From: JBFLVQ01 sp040758525 | GTDB lineage: Bacteria > Acidobacteriota > Blastocatellia > Chloracidobacteriales > JADJPF01 | Direction: 5' to 3' | Length of the DNA stretch: 6,532 nt | Assembly: GCA_040758525.1 (NCBI GenBank) | Contig: JBFLVQ010000550.1 | Coordinates: 1-6,532 of the forward strand | In this document: positions 6,315 through 6,532 of the stretch, in pieces | Numbering within the stretch: position 1 is the stretch's first letter | Layout of the letters: each line of letters starts with the position of its first letter | Notes under the pieces: model-generated | What the model was told of the DNA's origin: nothing | What the model saw: only the letters and a program-made list of their open reading frames with translations | The model's database searches: none | Made by a program: the position numbers and the translations under genes

Positions 6315-6420
6315 GGTGACGAACGATAGAAAAAGTCGCGATCAGATGATGCGACAAACCGCCACGAGGCTTCCCTATGGGAGATCAATCCCTTTCTTCG
6401 TGTTTCCATCGTTCGTCATT
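6315..6420. ncRNA. Candidate structured RNA: three-way junction closed by a long stem
   Basis: The perfect 11-bp inverted repeat TGACGAACGAT (6317-6327) / ATCGTTCGTCA (6408-6418) is continued after one non-Watson-Crick position (6328/6407) by GAAA (6329-6332) / TTTC (6403-6406). Inside are GTCGC (6335-6339) / GCGAC (6351-6355) and CACGA (6363-6367) / TCGTG (6398-6402), the latter extended on the plus strand by G-U and G-C to 6369/6396. The stems nest as a three-way junction, with the third stem abutting the first. Plus-strand RNA gains G-U pairs at 6315/6420, 6316/6419, 6340/6350 and 6368/6397. Minus-strand RNA gains only 6407/6328, which makes its closing stem 16 bp unbroken. As minus-strand RNA it would be a far-upstream leader of block A; as plus-strand RNA, a leader of whatever lies to the right. 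I match it to no riboswitch or ribozyme I know. Confidence 0.5.
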
Positions 6421-6424
6421 GCTG

Positions 6425-6442
6425 GGCTGTTACAATAACGCC
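6425..6442. other. Small bulged hairpin
   Basis: GGC and GTTA (6425-6427, 6429-6432) pair with TAAC and GCC (6436-6439, 6440-6442): seven pairs, one bulged T at 6428, loop CAA. It follows the three-way-junction element directly and may belong to the same structured unit. No T-run follows it on either strand. Confidence 0.4.
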
Positions 6443-6465
6443 ACTATTTCAATAAGGTTCCATTT

Positions 6466-6490
6466 TCATTGCGCCGAATTGGCGCAATGA
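6466..6490. promoter_or_regulatory. 10-bp hairpin that would enclose a plus-strand start codon
   Basis: TCATTGCGCC (6466-6475) pairs perfectly with GGCGCAATGA (6481-6490) around the loop GAATT. The ATG at 6487-6489 and a TTG at 6469-6471 both lie in the stem. Neither strand shows a T-run beyond it, so a terminator role is unlikely. It may be a start-blocking hairpin for a plus-strand gene or a simple palindromic repeat. Confidence 0.45.
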
Positions 6491-6532
6491 CTGATTGGGT
6501 AACCGGACCGGTTTGGCTGGGAGCAGGGGACG
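6487..6532 (+). CDS. Possible 5' end of a plus-strand gene leaving the window
   Basis: The frame reads MTDWVTGPVWLGAGD and runs off the right edge; it is open back to a stop at 6436-6438. The composition looks protein-like and the GC content rises here. No Shine-Dalgarno site precedes the ATG. A TTG at 6469 has AAGG 11 bases before it and is an alternative start. With only 15 residues no family can be named; the GPVWLGAGD run faintly recalls the glycine-rich first strand of tetrapyrrole methylases, but that is speculation. Confidence 0.28.
   Translation, partial: MTDWVTGPVWLGAGD

Larger units (their letters stand above)
6165..6532. other. Right-end region without a confident gene; leader of block A plus structured DNA
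   Basis: From left to right it holds the ribosome-binding site and a leader hairpin of block A (6171-6219), an A/T-rich tract (6265-6280) with no promoter I can defend, the large three-way-junction element (6315-6420), two hairpins (6425-6442 and 6466-6490), the near-palindrome AACCGGACCGGTT (6501-6513) and a short plus-strand frame. Two minus-strand frames are also open from the right edge, stopping at 6449-6451 and 6444-6446, so a gene ending here cannot be excluded. Confidence 0.6.

Noticed and set aside
6317..6418. Miniature transposable element bounded by 11-bp inverted repeats
   Set aside because: No target-site duplication flanks the repeats, and the internal stems nest neatly with the outer ones, which fits a folded RNA better. 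A single copy in the window cannot settle it.
6315..6420. Hammerhead ribozyme, cobalamin, cyclic-di-GMP or purine riboswitch
   Set aside because: The core motifs expected for these classes (CUGAUGA with GAAA, the B12 box, and others) were looked for by eye on both strands and are absent.
6466..6490. Rho-independent terminator
   Set aside because: The stem is strong but no T-run follows on either strand.

Overview
The window reads as a mid-GC (about 45-47% by eye) bacterial chromosome segment carrying seven intact genes, all on the minus strand, in two tight blocks. The mix of a DUF1800/DUF1501 pair, an ECF sigma factor with a zinc-finger anti-sigma factor, and small four-helix membrane proteins would suit Chloroflexota (Chloroflexus/Herpetosiphon-like). 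That placement is a guess from gene content and protein style, not a demonstrated assignment; planctomycetes and some proteobacteria also carry DUF1800/DUF1501 pairs.

Layout in the direction of transcription (right to left): block A is a 178-aa four-helix membrane protein (6164-5628), a DUF1800 protein with a Tat-type lipoprotein leader (5613-4180) and a DUF1501 protein without any leader (4164-3031). Gaps of 14-15 bases and good Shine-Dalgarno sites suggest one mRNA. After 92 bases comes block B: an ECF sigma factor with a TTG start (2938-2366), a membrane-anchored anti-sigma factor overlapping it by 11 bases (2376-1747), a 201-aa four-helix membrane protein (1740-1135) and an amidohydrolase-2-fold protein lacking several usual metal ligands (1118-285). 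A 15-bp hairpin at 233-276 separates block B from a plus-strand reading frame entering from the left edge (1-182).

The right end (6165-6532) has no confident gene. It holds the leader of block A, an elaborate inverted-repeat element at 6315-6420 that folds as a three-way junction on either strand, two further hairpins, and a short plus-strand frame running off the edge whose first ATG lies inside a hairpin.

Working hypothesis: the sigma/anti-sigma pair senses the cell envelope and may control block A and/or itself. The membrane proteins of the two blocks look like paralogues (a nearly gap-free alignment over roughly 90 residues), which ties the DUF1800/DUF1501 export module to the sigma-factor module. 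DUF1501 without a signal peptide, next to Tat-signal-bearing DUF1800, suggests co-export as a complex. None of these links is proven by sequence alone.
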